Positions 29,083 through 39,038 of a stretch of DNA of 64,000 nt are shown here, in pieces. Within the stretch, counting starts at the first letter, position 1. Each line of letters starts with the position of its first letter. Under the pieces are notes generated by a model that was given only the letters and a program-made list of their open reading frames with translations, ran no database searches and was not told the DNA's origin. The DNA lies in assembly GCF_014931275.1 (NCBI RefSeq), contig NZ_CP063110.1, positions 1,224,001 to 1,288,000 of the forward strand, read 5' to 3'. The translations under genes and the position numbers were made by a program. Origin of the DNA: Haemophilus parainfluenzae (lineage in GTDB: Bacteria > Pseudomonadota > Gammaproteobacteria > Enterobacterales > Pasteurellaceae).

Positions 29083-29580
29083 TTAAACATCATAGGTGCC
29101 CATTATCACAGCTTGATCCAAAATATGCCCTTGAATCGCAAAATGCAGATCATTAAAACGGAATCCCGGTTTGAGGTTGAGTTTGGTATCAAGTGCATAC
29201 ACAATAAGCTCGTAACGATGTAAGCAGTTTGGTGGGGCCATACCACCATAGAATGAGGCTTCTTCGATATTAAATTGACCTAATTTACTTGCCCAAGTAT
29301 TTGCACCTTGTACGTAATCTGTTGCAGTTTGGCTTTCATTTTCTTGAATAACCGTACGTTCAAGATTTGCAATGAGCCAATGAATCCACACAAAGCCACT
29401 CGCCGTAATTGCGTCTTTATCTTCTAAGACAACTGCAAAGGATTTAGTGCCTAGAGGGGCATCGTGAATTTCAAACGGAATAGAGTAGGTCGGCATACCA
29501 TTTGGGCTAAATTGTGTGCCGCGTTTACCATATTTGTCTTCAAAGGCACCATTTTGAATAGCTGAACTGGTTACAAACAT
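29083..29580 (-). CDS. YbhB/YbcL-type PEBP family protein
   Basis: A 165-residue member of the phosphatidylethanolamine-binding / Raf-kinase-inhibitor-like family. Ligand-pocket motifs are visible: SFAVVLEDKDA, WIHWLIANL and GGMAPPNCLHRYELIVYAL. No signal peptide is seen, so it is probably cytoplasmic like E. coli YbhB. Its cellular role is not known. It is downstream of rsmC by 10 bases on the same strand and is probably cotranscribed. Confidence 0.85.
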   Translation of the reverse strand: MFVTSSAIQNGAFEDKYGKRGTQFSPNGMPTYSIPFEIHDAPLGTKSFAVVLEDKDAITASGFVWIHWLIANLERTVIQENESQTATDYVQGANTWASKLGQFNIEEASFYGGMAPPNCLHRYELIVYALDTKLNLKPGFRFNDLHFAIQGHILDQAVIMGTYDV

Positions 29581-29590
29581 TGTTTTCTCC

Positions 29591-30583
29591 TTAATTTCTC
29601 ACGGAATACACTTTAAATTTGGTGGTTTGAGCAAGGACGTCAAATTTCCCGAAATGTTGCGCTAATAAATCGGGATAGGGGAGAAATGCATTAGCAACGA
29701 TACGCAGTTCTCCGCCTGCCGTTAAATGCCATTTTGCTTGTTGAATAAGTTCTTTCACTGCACGATAAGCCGTGTCGACTCCATCGTGGAAAGGCGGGTT
29801 TGAAATAATCAGATCAAATTTTCCCTCAATGTGGGAAAACACATCACTTGCGACAACCTGACCTTCAAGCTGATTTTCAGCAAGCGTTTGACGAGCAGAT
29901 TGAATTGCCATTGCATGAATATCAGTCATTGTGATATCCGCTTTAGGGTGATGTTTTTTGATCATGGAACCAATGACACCCGCCCCGCAACCAACATCTA
30001 ATACTTTGCCTTGAATTGGCGATGTTAAGGTAGAAAGTAGAAGTGATGTTCCATTATCAAGTTCATTGGCACTGAATACACCCGGTAAGCTGAAAATACG
30101 GAGATCGCCTAATACATTATTTTGGTAGCATTTCCAATAAGATTGAAGAGCAAAGTGCGGTTGTTTTTGTAAGGAAAAATGGTATAAACCGCAACGACGC
30201 GCTGAGTCGATTTTGCCAATTTCACCATAAGGTTCAAGCAGTTTTTCAGCAGAACGGACGCCACAACGATTTTCACCGATAATCAACACTTCTTGACCAA
30301 TTTTACTTTTGGCGAGTAGTTGCATCAGCTGAAAATTCACTTCTTGTTTATTCTTCGTCCAATAATAAATAATCAAATCGGCTTGCGGCTGAAATTCAAC
30401 CTCAAAATTGACTGCACTTTGTGTTTTGGCATAATCAAAATACCAACTCCAAACCTGCACAGATTGGCAATGTTTTTGCAATATTTGAGGAAAATCATCA
30501 TTAATGCCGCCGGCAAGAAGAATTGATTTACCGCTAAAAAGGGGAAGATGGCGTTGTAAAACTTCGCTTTCGAGAGAAATCAC
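29591..30583 (-). CDS. rsmC: 16S rRNA m2G1207 methyltransferase RsmC
   Basis: Methylates G1207 of 16S rRNA with S-adenosylmethionine. The 330 residues contain an N-terminal degenerate methyltransferase-like domain and a C-terminal catalytic domain with the SAM motif LDVGCGAGVIG and the catalytic SNPPFHDG. Length and motif pair match E. coli RsmC (343). It faces the lipoprotein gene at 30671; the 87-base gap must hold both promoters. Confidence 0.94.
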   Translation of the reverse strand: MISLESEVLQRHLPLFSGKSILLAGGINDDFPQILQKHCQSVQVWSWYFDYAKTQSAVNFEVEFQPQADLIIYYWTKNKQEVNFQLMQLLAKSKIGQEVLIIGENRCGVRSAEKLLEPYGEIGKIDSARRCGLYHFSLQKQPHFALQSYWKCYQNNVLGDLRIFSLPGVFSANELDNGTSLLLSTLTSPIQGKVLDVGCGAGVIGSMIKKHHPKADITMTDIHAMAIQSARQTLAENQLEGQVVASDVFSHIEGKFDLIISNPPFHDGVDTAYRAVKELIQQAKWHLTAGGELRIVANAFLPYPDLLAQHFGKFDVLAQTTKFKVYSVRN

Positions 30584-30670
30584 GCTTTAAATCCTGTGGT
30601 TTATTGGTTAAAATTACGTGTTATTCTAACAAAAGAAAACGATTTAAACGTATTTATTAAGGAATTATTT

Positions 30671-31264
30671 ATGAAAAAAATCATCACCGCAGTCGCAATG
30701 GCAAGTTTATTGTCTGGCTGTCAATTAATCGAACAACTTCAAGGTAGCAAACAAAAAACTTCAACCTTACCAACAACAAGCTCAAAAGTTGAATTACCTG
30801 CTGCACAAGCGCAAAGCTTAGATGCGCAGTTTGAGCGCATCAAAAATGGTAATCAAGAAGTCACATTCAATGGCGAGAAATTCTATAAACAAACAAAAGC
30901 CTTTGATAAATCAGAAGATCCGCGTTTCTTAAGTGGTGCGGCAAGCGTAGATCGTAGCAATCGTAAATTCATTATGAGCGAAACCTATTATTTAAAAGAT
31001 GTTTCTCACGTTCCTGAATTAACAACAAAATATCTTGATGCAAACAAAAAAGTATGTGAGTTAAAAACGATTGGTAACGCTTCAGATGTTTACTATGCTT
31101 GTGATGGTAAAGATTTCCAACGCTTTATCGCCGTGGTTTATCAAGCGAAAAACATTCTTTCTTTCCGTAGCTTAAAAGCATATCAAGAAAAACCAACAGA
31201 TGCGCAAGAAAAAGCGATTGTTAAAGGTTTAAGAGATTATCCGTTAGATACTATTGCTCGTTAA
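30671..31264 (+). CDS. Predicted lipoprotein of unknown function
   Basis: A 197-residue protein not recognised from any named family. The N-terminus MKKIITAVAMASLLSGCQ is a lipoprotein signal with lipobox LSGC (Cys18), followed by a Ser/Thr/Gln-rich linker and a mixed soluble domain with two more cysteines (KVCELK, YACDGK) that could form a disulphide. The start at 30671 has AAGGAA upstream; an in-frame start at 30596 would bury the signal and was rejected. The residue after Cys is Gln, which favours sorting to the outer membrane. holD starts 3 bases later. Confidence 0.85.
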   Translation: MKKIITAVAMASLLSGCQLIEQLQGSKQKTSTLPTTSSKVELPAAQAQSLDAQFERIKNGNQEVTFNGEKFYKQTKAFDKSEDPRFLSGAASVDRSNRKFIMSETYYLKDVSHVPELTTKYLDANKKVCELKTIGNASDVYYACDGKDFQRFIAVVYQAKNILSFRSLKAYQEKPTDAQEKAIVKGLRDYPLDTIAR

Positions 31265-31267
31265 TCT

Positions 31268-31672
31268 ATGGATAGACGCAATCTTCTTTTAAATGAAATG
31301 GGAATAACCCGTTGGCAGCTCTATCGCCCAGAAGTATTGCAAGGGGCGGTAGGTGTGAGTGTTTTAGAACAAGTGAAATTTATTGTGGTGGCCAATGATA
31401 ATCTCTCAAGTTCACCGCTTTTTTCAGATATTCGACTTGCGCTAGAGCTCAAAAAAGAAGATTGCCTTTGCCTGAATTTCGATCAAATTCAACATATCAC
31501 ATTACAACATTCTGTGAGGTATTGGTTATTGGCTAAAAATGCTGATGAAATCGACCGCACTTTGCCTTATTGCCTAAATGCAGAGCGAGTTTATCGCTCT
31601 GTTGATTGGCAACAATTCCAGCAAGATAGCCAAGCTAAGCGTGAGCTTTGGCAACAAATCCAACAAATTTAA
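31268..31672 (+). CDS. holD: DNA polymerase III psi subunit
   Basis: Psi joins chi to the clamp loader and, through chi, to SSB. It has 134 residues (137 in E. coli). NLLLNEMGITRWQLYRPEVLQG resembles the E. coli psi N-terminus, which binds the clamp loader, and the C-terminal RELWQQIQQI also matches. rimI follows, the same pair as in E. coli holD-rimI. The gene carries an uptake core (31554). Confidence 0.88.
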   Translation: MDRRNLLLNEMGITRWQLYRPEVLQGAVGVSVLEQVKFIVVANDNLSSSPLFSDIRLALELKKEDCLCLNFDQIQHITLQHSVRYWLLAKNADEIDRTLPYCLNAERVYRSVDWQQFQQDSQAKRELWQQIQQI

Positions 31673-31677
31673 TCATT

Positions 31678-32118
31678 ATGGCTTCTCTATTTCCTATTGA
31701 AGAATGCGATATGGATCGCTTATATGAAATTGAACAAGCTGCACATTTAGTGCCTTGGTCATTGGGAACATTGAAAAATAATATCGGCGAGCGTTATCTC
31801 AATTTGAAATTAGTGGAAAAGGAGCAAGTGCTGGGTTTTGCTATTTGCCAAATGGTATTAGATGAAGCGACATTATTTAATATTGCGATTGATCCAGCTC
31901 AACAAGGAAAGGGATACGGTTCGTTTTTATTGCAAGGTTTAATGGATAAGCTTAAAGAGAAAGGTATTCAAACCCTTTGGCTGGAAGTACGAGAGTCGAA
32001 TCCGGCTCGTTTCCTTTATGAAAAGCTAGGATTTAATGAGGTTGATATTCGTAAGAATTATTATCCAAAATCAGATGGTGGACGAGAAAATGCTGTCGTG
32101 ATGGCATGTTATCTCTAG
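31678..32118 (+). CDS. rimI: Ribosomal protein S18 alanine N-acetyltransferase RimI
   Basis: GNAT acetyltransferase that acetylates the N-terminus of ribosomal protein S18. It has 146 residues (148 in E. coli). IEQAAHLVPWS is the substrate-side motif and DPAQQGKGYGSFLL is the acetyl-CoA loop; NPARFLYEKLGF is the conserved C-terminal motif. The ATG at 31678 gives the usual length; a TTG inside holD (31648) was rejected. Confidence 0.93.
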   Translation: MASLFPIEECDMDRLYEIEQAAHLVPWSLGTLKNNIGERYLNLKLVEKEQVLGFAICQMVLDEATLFNIAIDPAQQGKGYGSFLLQGLMDKLKEKGIQTLWLEVRESNPARFLYEKLGFNEVDIRKNYYPKSDGGRENAVVMACYL

Positions 32119-32123
32119 AATGA

Positions 32124-32152
32124 AAAAGTGCGGCCAATTTTGACCGCACTTT
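32124..32152. terminator. Uptake-core terminator between rimI and fdhE
   Basis: Near-perfect inverted cores (one arm degenerate: GTGCGGCC) form a hairpin followed by T-rich sequence. It serves both converging genes. Confidence 0.75.
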
Positions 32153-32173
32153 GTTTATCTGAAAAATAAGACA

Positions 32174-33082
32174 TTACACTTCTTCTGCTGGGAAGACAAA
32201 TGGATTTAATCCACTGCGTGCGAAGCCTTTTTCTTCCATTTCAATATCTAAGAAAATTGATGCTAAATCATCGGCTACCGCTTCAACATTCGGATCTTTT
32301 TCTTGGAACATGATTTTTAAATAGCTTTGGCAATCGCCACAGGTTTCTGCACGAACAAGAGCAAGCTCTTCATTTAATGACCACATTTCAAGATTTTTGT
32401 GTTCATCGCAGTTTGTACATTGTGCGCGCACTAAATTCCACTCACTTTCACAGAGATTGCAGTGCAAATAGCGTAAACCTTGTGAAGTACCGATATGGAC
32501 AACACTTGACACGGGTGCAGAACCACAAACAGGGCAGTAATGTAGATTGTCAGTTCCTTCTTGGCGACTGTTATGAGGAATTTGTTGAGCCAGTTGTAAC
32601 CAATAAAGAGAAAGCGCAGCCCAAATAAAGACAGCTTTATCTGTGCTCACTAAATTAAATTCTTGGCTTAAAAGATGGCTAGCCATTTCTTCAAGCTCTT
32701 TATCAGAGGCCTTTTCAAGATTCTCAATCGTAGCAAGAACCTGTTCATTCGATTTTGGTTTAATGCTATGTAAAATTTCTTTGAGATATTCAATCCAAAT
32801 GCTTGAGCGTTTAAATGTTTTAGTATTTAACGGTTCAAGTTCATCTAAATTATCGAAATGCTGTTTTTCTAATGGATTTTTTTCAAATACGCTTAATTGG
32901 CTTTCCACAACATCTGCAGCAAAGAGTAAATAATCAGCCAATGGATGATCTTTCGCTAATTCTCTTAAACGTTTTGCACGACGTTGATAAAGATTTTTAG
33001 GGTTAGCAAATAAAACAGGCGGAATATCGTATGAATTCGTTTTTTGTTTGATTTCGTCTGCAGATAAGATTTTGATACTCAT
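32174..33082 (-). CDS. fdhE: Formate dehydrogenase assembly protein FdhE
   Basis: Cytoplasmic accessory protein needed for maturation of respiratory formate dehydrogenases. The 302 residues hold four CxxC pairs (CPVCG, CNLCE, CTNC, CGDC) that bind metal, as in E. coli FdhE (309). It is the last gene of the fdxGHI run, after a paired-core hairpin, so its level is probably lower than the enzyme's. Confidence 0.95.
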   Translation of the reverse strand: MSIKILSADEIKQKTNSYDIPPVLFANPKNLYQRRAKRLRELAKDHPLADYLLFAADVVESQLSVFEKNPLEKQHFDNLDELEPLNTKTFKRSSIWIEYLKEILHSIKPKSNEQVLATIENLEKASDKELEEMASHLLSQEFNLVSTDKAVFIWAALSLYWLQLAQQIPHNSRQEGTDNLHYCPVCGSAPVSSVVHIGTSQGLRYLHCNLCESEWNLVRAQCTNCDEHKNLEMWSLNEELALVRAETCGDCQSYLKIMFQEKDPNVEAVADDLASIFLDIEMEEKGFARSGLNPFVFPAEEV

Positions 33083-33106
33083 AATTGTCTCTTAAGTATT
33101 TATAAG

Positions 33107-33138
33107 AAAAAGTGCGGTCAATTTTAACCGCACTTTTT
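33107..33138 (-). terminator. Paired-uptake-core hairpin between fdxI and fdhE
   Basis: Arms 33107-33118 and 33127-33138 pair over 12 bases with an 8-base loop and end in a T run on either strand. Probably a partial terminator inside the operon. Confidence 0.75.
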
Positions 33139-33142
33139 GATT

Positions 33143-33859
33143 TTAGCCATTGATACCTTTGAACAATGCTTTGGTTTTTACTTTTTTACCTTCAGCTTCG
33201 TTTTTAAGGTCTTCTTCTAGCTTAGGAAGTACTTCTTCGTTATACCATTTTGGATGGTGTTTTTTCGCCCAGCGAACGGTTACCCAGCCTTCCACGATAC
33301 CACGAATGGAGCCTTTTACCCAGAATGCCATGTACATGTGTACCAAGATACCGGTGAACAACATGAATGCACTTAAAGAGTGAAGTAAAATCGCAAAACG
33401 TAATACCGGAATAGAGAAGTAGTGCGAGAAAAATTGACGCCACATAATGATGCCGGTTACAAGCAAGGTAACCATCGCCAAGTTCAATGTCCAGAATAAC
33501 ATTTTTTGACCAAGGTTATACTTACCGTTATAAGCAACAGCGTGTTCATTTCCTTTTAATACTTCAAGCATGCCTTTTAACCAGCGGATATCGTTTTTCT
33601 CTGGAATGTTGTGATCCCAGTAAAGATAACCAAGGAAAATAAAGGCAACAAACATAATGATACCGGTGAACGGGTGAATTGCTCGTGCCAGTTGCGGAGT
33701 ACCTAAAATCTCAGTTAACCACGCAAAATCTGGGAAGAAGAATGCCACACCAGTGAACATTGTCATAAAGAAGCAGATTACGAGTAGCCAGTGGCTAAAA
33801 CGAGCAGGCGTTCTATGACGAATGATTCGAGTATCATTGCTAATCTCAATCTTACTCAT
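33143..33859 (-). CDS. fdxI: Formate dehydrogenase cytochrome b556 (gamma) subunit
   Basis: Membrane anchor that carries electrons from formate to quinone through b-type haems. It has 238 residues and four clear membrane helices, with [11 protein letters not shown] at the N-terminus and other helix histidines ([30 protein letters not shown]) as haem ligands. The ATG at 33859 follows GGGGG by a few bases and overlaps the fdxH stop by 8 bases (ATGAGTAA), so translation is coupled. An in-frame start 10 codons earlier has no ribosome site. Confidence 0.94.
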   Translation of the reverse strand: MSKIEISNDTRIIRHRTPARFSHWLLVICFFMTMFTGVAFFFPDFAWLTEILGTPQLARAIHPFTGIIMFVAFIFLGYLYWDHNIPEKNDIRWLKGMLEVLKGNEHAVAYNGKYNLGQKMLFWTLNLAMVTLLVTGIIMWRQFFSHYFSIPVLRFAILLHSLSAFMLFTGILVHMYMAFWVKGSIRGIVEGWVTVRWAKKHHPKWYNEEVLPKLEEDLKNEAEGKKVKTKALFKGING

Positions 33860-34787
33860 CTTTGCCCCCTTTTCTATCTTCTTCTTCAAATTTTTCGTGA
33901 TGATCTTCTACATCTTCTTCCACGTTTGGACCTACAGCTAAGTAGTGACCAATTTCAGCAAGTGCTAAACCACCCATTGCTACAGCGGCTACCGGTTTCA
34001 AGATATCTTTCCACACAGTGACGGTGAGGTCAATTTGTGGATCTTTAGGAAGACCGGAATAAAGCTCTGGTTTATCAGCATGATGTAATACATACATTAC
34101 GTGTGTACCGCCCACGCCTTCAGGGTCATAGATGCCCGCGTTTTCATAACCACGTGATTTTAAGTCAGCAACACGTTGTTCAGCGTAGAGTTTCATTTCT
34201 TCTTTAGAACCAAAACGAATTGCACCGGTTGGACATGTTTTCACGCAAGCCGGTTCTTGGCCTACAGAAACACGATCCACACAAAGGGTACATTTGTACA
34301 CGCGGTTGTCGTCTGGGTTCATACGTGGAATGTTGAACGGACAACCTGCGATACAGTAACCACAACCGATACATTTATCAGATTGGAAATCCACGATACC
34401 GTTCGCATACTGGATGATTGCACCAGGTGCAGGACAAGCTTTTAAACAGCCTGGTTCTGAACAGTGCATACAACCATCTTTACGGATTAACCATTCTAAA
34501 CGATCATTTTCTTCTACTTCGTTAAAGCGCATTACCGTCCATGCTTTTGCGTTGAGATCTACTGGGTTATCGTAGATCCCTACACATTTTGCATTGACGT
34601 CAGAGCGGATATCATTCCACTCTGAACAGCCCACCTGACAGGCTTTACAACCGATACAGGTAGATACGTCGATTAATTTTGCTACTTCAACTTTATGATC
34701 TCGCGCTTGAGGTGCCGGCGTAAAACCAGACGTAGCGGAGACCTTGATAATGTCTTGCGATTGAACGCCTTGACCATTTCCTGCCAT
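33852..34787 (-). CDS. fdxH: Formate dehydrogenase iron-sulfur (beta) subunit
   Basis: Carries four [4Fe-4S] clusters linking FdxG to the membrane subunit. The 311 residues hold four cysteine clusters ([47 protein letters not shown]...CVKTC) and a C-terminal membrane helix ([18 protein letters not shown]) that fixes it to the periplasmic side. One base separates it from the fdxG stop. The strongly acidic C-terminus ([17 protein letters not shown]) is a local feature. Confidence 0.96.
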   Translation of the reverse strand: MAGNGQGVQSQDIIKVSATSGFTPAPQARDHKVEVAKLIDVSTCIGCKACQVGCSEWNDIRSDVNAKCVGIYDNPVDLNAKAWTVMRFNEVEENDRLEWLIRKDGCMHCSEPGCLKACPAPGAIIQYANGIVDFQSDKCIGCGYCIAGCPFNIPRMNPDDNRVYKCTLCVDRVSVGQEPACVKTCPTGAIRFGSKEEMKLYAEQRVADLKSRGYENAGIYDPEGVGGTHVMYVLHHADKPELYSGLPKDPQIDLTVTVWKDILKPVAAVAMGGLALAEIGHYLAVGPNVEEDVEDHHEKFEEEDRKGGKDE

Positions 34788-34788
34788 A

Positions 34789-37700
34789 TTATGCCTCCGC
34801 CTTCTCGATATTTACCAAGAATGTTTTATATTCTGGTGTTTGTGTAACCGATTCACCCCAAGATGGTGATAAGGTATTGGTGGAGAAACCACGGTTACCT
34901 TTACCATTTAAGGCTTTCATCCCCCAGTGAATTGGAAGACCTATATGGTGTACGGTACGTCCGTCGACTTCTAAATCTTTCAAACGTTTCGTTACGACTG
35001 CGACGGCTTTAATGTAGCCACGGCGAGAAGTAATTTTCACCATATCACCTTTTTGGATACCTTTTTCTGCCGCTAATTTTTCACCGATTTCCACAAATTG
35101 TTGTGGTTGAGCGATGATATTTAATGCAGATTGAGCAGTCCAACTGTGGAAGTGCTCGGTCAAACGATAAGTCGTTGCCACATACGGGAAGTCTTTATTT
35201 GAGCCGATAAATTCGCGGTCTTCTTTATAGATACGAACTGTCGGATCAGAGACTACACTTGGATGCAGTGGGTTAGTATCAATTGGGCTTTCAATTGGTT
35301 CATAGTGCTCAGGCACTGGACCACTTGTAATTTTATCTACTGCAAATAAACGGCCTACACCTTCTGCAGACATAATGAATGGACCCGCATCAGAGCCTGG
35401 TGGTTGTGTACCATAGTCAGCCACATCATGCCAGTTCCAGTTTTTACCGTTCCATTTGATTAATTGACGGTGTTTATCCCAAGGATTACCGTTAATATCA
35501 AGTGAAGCACGGCTATAAAGAACACGGCGGTTTGCTGGCCATGCGAAGCCCCAACCTAATGTACAACCTAAACCTGAAGGGTCAGAATTGTCACGGTTTG
35601 CCATTTGGTTACCTTTTTCAGTCCATTGACCTACGTATATCCAGTTACCCGCAGAGGTTGTACCGTCATCACGTAAGTGAGCGAATCCGTTAAGTAATTG
35701 ACCTTTCTTATAAACCACATTACCGTTTGCATCTAAAAGATCTTCAAGGGCATAACCATTTAATTCTTTTGCTAACTCTGCGGAGCTTGGTGCATGCGGT
35801 TGTACATAGTTCCAAGTCATCGCTTCGAAAGATTCTAAACCTTTTGGTTGAATACCTTTTTTCAAGTCTTCTTGATAGAGATGATGCATCTCTTCACGAA
35901 TCATAGAAAGAATTTCAACATCTGGTAGTGCTTCACCTGGTTGGTCACAGCCTTTCCAGTGCCATTGTGCCCAACGACCAGAGTTGGCAATAGAGCCATC
36001 TTCTTCTGCGAAACAAGTAGTTGGTAAACGGAATACTTCAGTTTGAATATCAGCTGGATTTACATCGTTTGATTCACCAAAGTTTTTCCAGAATTCAGAA
36101 GATTCAGTTTGAAGTGGATCCATAATCACTAAGAATTTCAATTTGCTCATACCTGCAACAGTTTTGTTTTTGTTCGGTAATGAGTTTAATACGTTGAAAC
36201 CTTGTAAAATCCAACCGTTCAATTTGCCATCATTCATTAACTTAACATGAGTGATCGGATCGTATAAACGATCTGCTTTTGGTAAGAAATCGAAGCCCCA
36301 ACCATTTTCTTTGGTTGCTTTATCACCATAGAACGTTTTCATCAAACTGACGAAGAATTTCGACGTATTACGATAGTAGTTTGTTTGGTTTGGTACGATA
36401 TCTTTTGGCGTAATCGCATTAATGTATTGTTCGTAAGAGCTATCTTTGTCATTTGGTAGACGCATATAACCTGGTAAAGACATCGGCAATAAGCCCATAT
36501 CAGTTGTACCTTGAACGTTTGAGTGTCCACGCAATGCATTAATACCACCGCCTGGCATACCCATGTTACCTAAGAGTAATTGGATCATTGCCATTGAGCG
36601 AATGTTTTGTGTACCAATTGTATGCTCAGTTAAACCTAACGCATATAAGTGCGTCATAGTTTTGTTTGGAGCAGAGGTTTTACCAATCTCTTCACAGATT
36701 TGTAAGAAGGTTTTTTGTTTGACGCCTGTGATACGCTCAACCATTTCTGGGGTATAGCGAGAGACGTGATCTTTCAAGATATTAATCACACAACGTGGAT
36801 CTTGTAAGGTCATATCACGTTTGGCAAAACCATTTTCATCAAATTGGTAATTCCATTTTGATTTATCGTAAGCATGTTTTTCTTCATCAAAACCTACGAA
36901 TAAACCATCTTCAAATTTGAAGCCTTCATCAATTAAGAATGAAGCATTGGTATAGTGTTTAACGTATTCGTGTTGGATTTGATTGGTTTCCAATAGGTAA
37001 CGGATCACACCCATTAAGAATGCGATATCAGTACCAGAACGAATTGGCGCATGAAGGTCAGCTACAGACGCTGTACGGTTAAAGCGAGGATCAACTACGA
37101 TGATTTTTGCACCGTTTTTCTTCGCTTCGATCGCCCAACGGAAGCCAACAGGGTGAGCTTCAGCAGGGTTACCGCCTTGAACGATAATAAGATTGGCGTT
37201 TTTAATGTCAACCCAGTTGTTTGTCATGGCACCGCGACCAAATGATGGAGCAAGACTTGCTACCGTTGGTCCGTGTCAAGTATTCGCTTGGTTACACATC
37301 GGCACTATGCCCATCATTCGAACCCATTTGTGGGTAAGAAGTGCGGCCTCATTACTCATAGCAGAGGCGGTCATAATACCTGTAGTTGTCCAACGGTTAA
37401 CAGTTTTGCCACTTGCATCTTTTTCAACAAAGTTAGCATCACGGTCATCTTTAAGTAAACGAGAAACGCGTTTGATTGCTTCTTCCCAAGAAAGACGAAC
37501 CCATTTGTCAGAACCTGGAGCACGATATTCAGGATATAGTACGCGACTTTTACTATTAACATAGTCTAACGCACCTGCACCTTTCGGACACAACGCTCCA
37601 CGGCTTACCGGATGATCTGGGTCACCTTCAAGGTGGAATAATTTAGAACGGGTATTGGTACCTGTGTGGCTGCTTAAGGAATCGTAAGGTTTACCTGTGC

Positions 37701-37887
37701 TATATAGCAACATACCACAGCTTACAGAACAATATGTACAGGTGTTACGGGATTCAAATGCCCGTAATAATTTGTACTCACGTGGCGCTGCTAAAACAGA
37801 TGATGGTGCAAAGCCCAACATTGCCGCAGACGTCCCCGCCATACCACCTGCACAGATCTTAAAGAACTTACGTCTAGAGACCTGCAT
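34789..37887 (-). CDS. fdxG: Selenocysteine formate dehydrogenase catalytic (alpha) subunit
   Basis: Molybdopterin enzyme oxidising formate to CO2. The 1032 codons read through an in-frame TGA at 37278-37276, residue 204 ([19 protein letters not shown]), which aligns with Sec196 of E. coli FdnG. The twin-arginine signal is SRRKFF, followed by CTYCSVSC and ALCPKGA for a [4Fe-4S] cluster. The C-terminal half ([13 protein letters not shown]) matches FdnG. The ATG at 37887 lies five bases after GGAG; a GTG two codons earlier touches that GGAG and was rejected. An automatic caller would split this gene in two; I read it as one. Confidence 0.96.
37238..37278 (-). promoter_or_regulatory. Selenocysteine codon and SECIS element of fdxG
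   Basis: The TGA codon (37278-37276) is followed by a potential hairpin whose tip (37264-37247, GGTAGCAAGTCTTGCTCC) has an AGTCT-type loop. This resembles the bacterial SECIS of E. coli fdh genes read by SelB. Confidence 0.8.
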
Positions 37888-37954
37888 AATCACTCCTTCA
37901 TAACGGCGAACCGTTAAGATATTTCGATAGTATAAATTCGTATAGATAATTTAT

Positions 37955-37980
37955 TTGATTTCGTTAAAATAACGTATCAA
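37955..37980. promoter_or_regulatory. Palindrome in the fdxG-fdhD divergent region
   Basis: TTGAT at 37955-37959 and ATCAA at 37976-37980 enclose CGTTA-AAA-TAACG, giving a 26-base imperfect palindrome. A regulator site is likely; the protein is not identified. Confidence 0.5.
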
Positions 37981-38082
37981 CCATTAAATCGGCTATAATA
38001 ATGACCAATTTAAACAGGGATAATTTTAACTATTTTTTAACCTGAAATCTATAATCAAAACTTGTTATAATCGTTTCAAAAC

Positions 38083-38096
38083 TTGAGCTAGATCAC
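38083..38096 (+). promoter_or_regulatory. Candidate FNR site upstream of fdhD
   Basis: TTGAGCTAGATCAC matches TTGAT-N4-ATCAA at 8 of 10 positions. Suits an oxygen-controlled formate dehydrogenase region, but the match is modest. Confidence 0.45.
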
Positions 38097-38162
38097 AAAA
38101 TAAATATTTTTTGTTAAAAAATCGTAACAATTATACTACAACCATTTTATTGGGAAAAAATA

Positions 38163-38972
38163 ATGCACTGGATAATCCAAAAAACAATCAATTTTTTTAA
38201 AAAAACACCTGAAAATCCGACCGCACTTTTTATTGAAAAACAAGATAGTCTCGCTGCGGAAGTCCCTGTTTCACTTGTCTATAATGGTATTGCGCATACC
38301 GTTATGATGTGTTCTCCACAAGATTTAGAGGATTTTGCTTTAGGCTTTTCACTCGCAGAAGGTATTATTGAGAAAAAAGCGGATATTTATGGCATTGATG
38401 TGGTGGAAGTATGCAATGGAATCGAAGTGCAAATTGAATTATCTAGCCGCCAATTTGTGGCATTAAAAGATCATCGTCGAACATTAACAGGCAGAACAGG
38501 ATGTGGCATTTGCGGCACAGAACAAATCTCACAAGTTTATAAAAAATTGCCAAAATTAGACCGCACTTTCCAATTTAATTTAAATTTATTAGATGGTTGC
38601 TTAGAACAATTACAAGCCAATCAAGAACTCGGGAAAGAAACAGGGGCTACACATGCAGCTGCCTTTTTTGATTTATCCGGCAATTTACTGGCGATTCGAG
38701 AGGATGTCGGGCGACATGTTGCGCTAGATAAATTAATCGGCTGGCATGCTAAACAAAATCAACCGCAAGGATTCGTACTTGTTTCAAGCCGAGCCAGTTA
38801 TGAAATGGTTCAAAAATCGGTAGCTTGTGGTATCGAATTACTTGTTGCGATTTCGGCAGCAACAGATCTTGCTGTCAATATGGCCGAACAACACAATCTT
38901 TCCCTTATCGGCTTTGCTCGCCCAGGAAAAGCCAATATCTATGTGGGTAAAGAGCGATTGGTTTTAGCTTAA
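38163..38972 (+). CDS. fdhD: Formate dehydrogenase sulfurtransferase FdhD
   Basis: Transfers sulfur from IscS to the molybdenum cofactor of formate dehydrogenases. The 269 residues hold the reactive-cysteine loop [13 protein letters not shown] and the conserved [12 protein letters not shown] and [15 protein letters not shown]. It faces fdxG across a 275-base region, so enzyme and activator can be controlled together. Two uptake cores (38220, 38560) lie inside it. Confidence 0.96.
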   Translation: MHWIIQKTINFFKKTPENPTALFIEKQDSLAAEVPVSLVYNGIAHTVMMCSPQDLEDFALGFSLAEGIIEKKADIYGIDVVEVCNGIEVQIELSSRQFVALKDHRRTLTGRTGCGICGTEQISQVYKKLPKLDRTFQFNLNLLDGCLEQLQANQELGKETGATHAAAFFDLSGNLLAIREDVGRHVALDKLIGWHAKQNQPQGFVLVSSRASYEMVQKSVACGIELLVAISAATDLAVNMAEQHNLSLIGFARPGKANIYVGKERLVLA

Positions 38973-38984
38973 GTTTTATCTATT

Positions 38985-39028
38985 AAAAAGTGCAGCCAAA
39001 AACATTCTTATTTTTGACCGCACTTTTT
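38985..39028. terminator. Uptake-core terminator between fdhD and the AfuA-like gene
   Basis: A long stem with two mismatches (one arm a degenerate core, GTGCAGCC) and a T8 tail. It serves two converging genes. Confidence 0.7.
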
Positions 39029-39038
39029 TTTATTCCGT

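Noticed and set aside
31648..31677. TTG start of rimI inside holD
   Set aside because: Overlaps the holD end; the ATG at 31678 gives the normal length.
34176..34445. Plus-strand reading frame with many Cys and His inside fdxH
   Set aside because: Mirror of the ferredoxin cysteine clusters on the other strand, not a gene.
37276..37278. TGA in fdxG as an inactivating nonsense mutation
   Set aside because: It aligns with the selenocysteine of E. coli FdnG and is followed by a SECIS-like hairpin.
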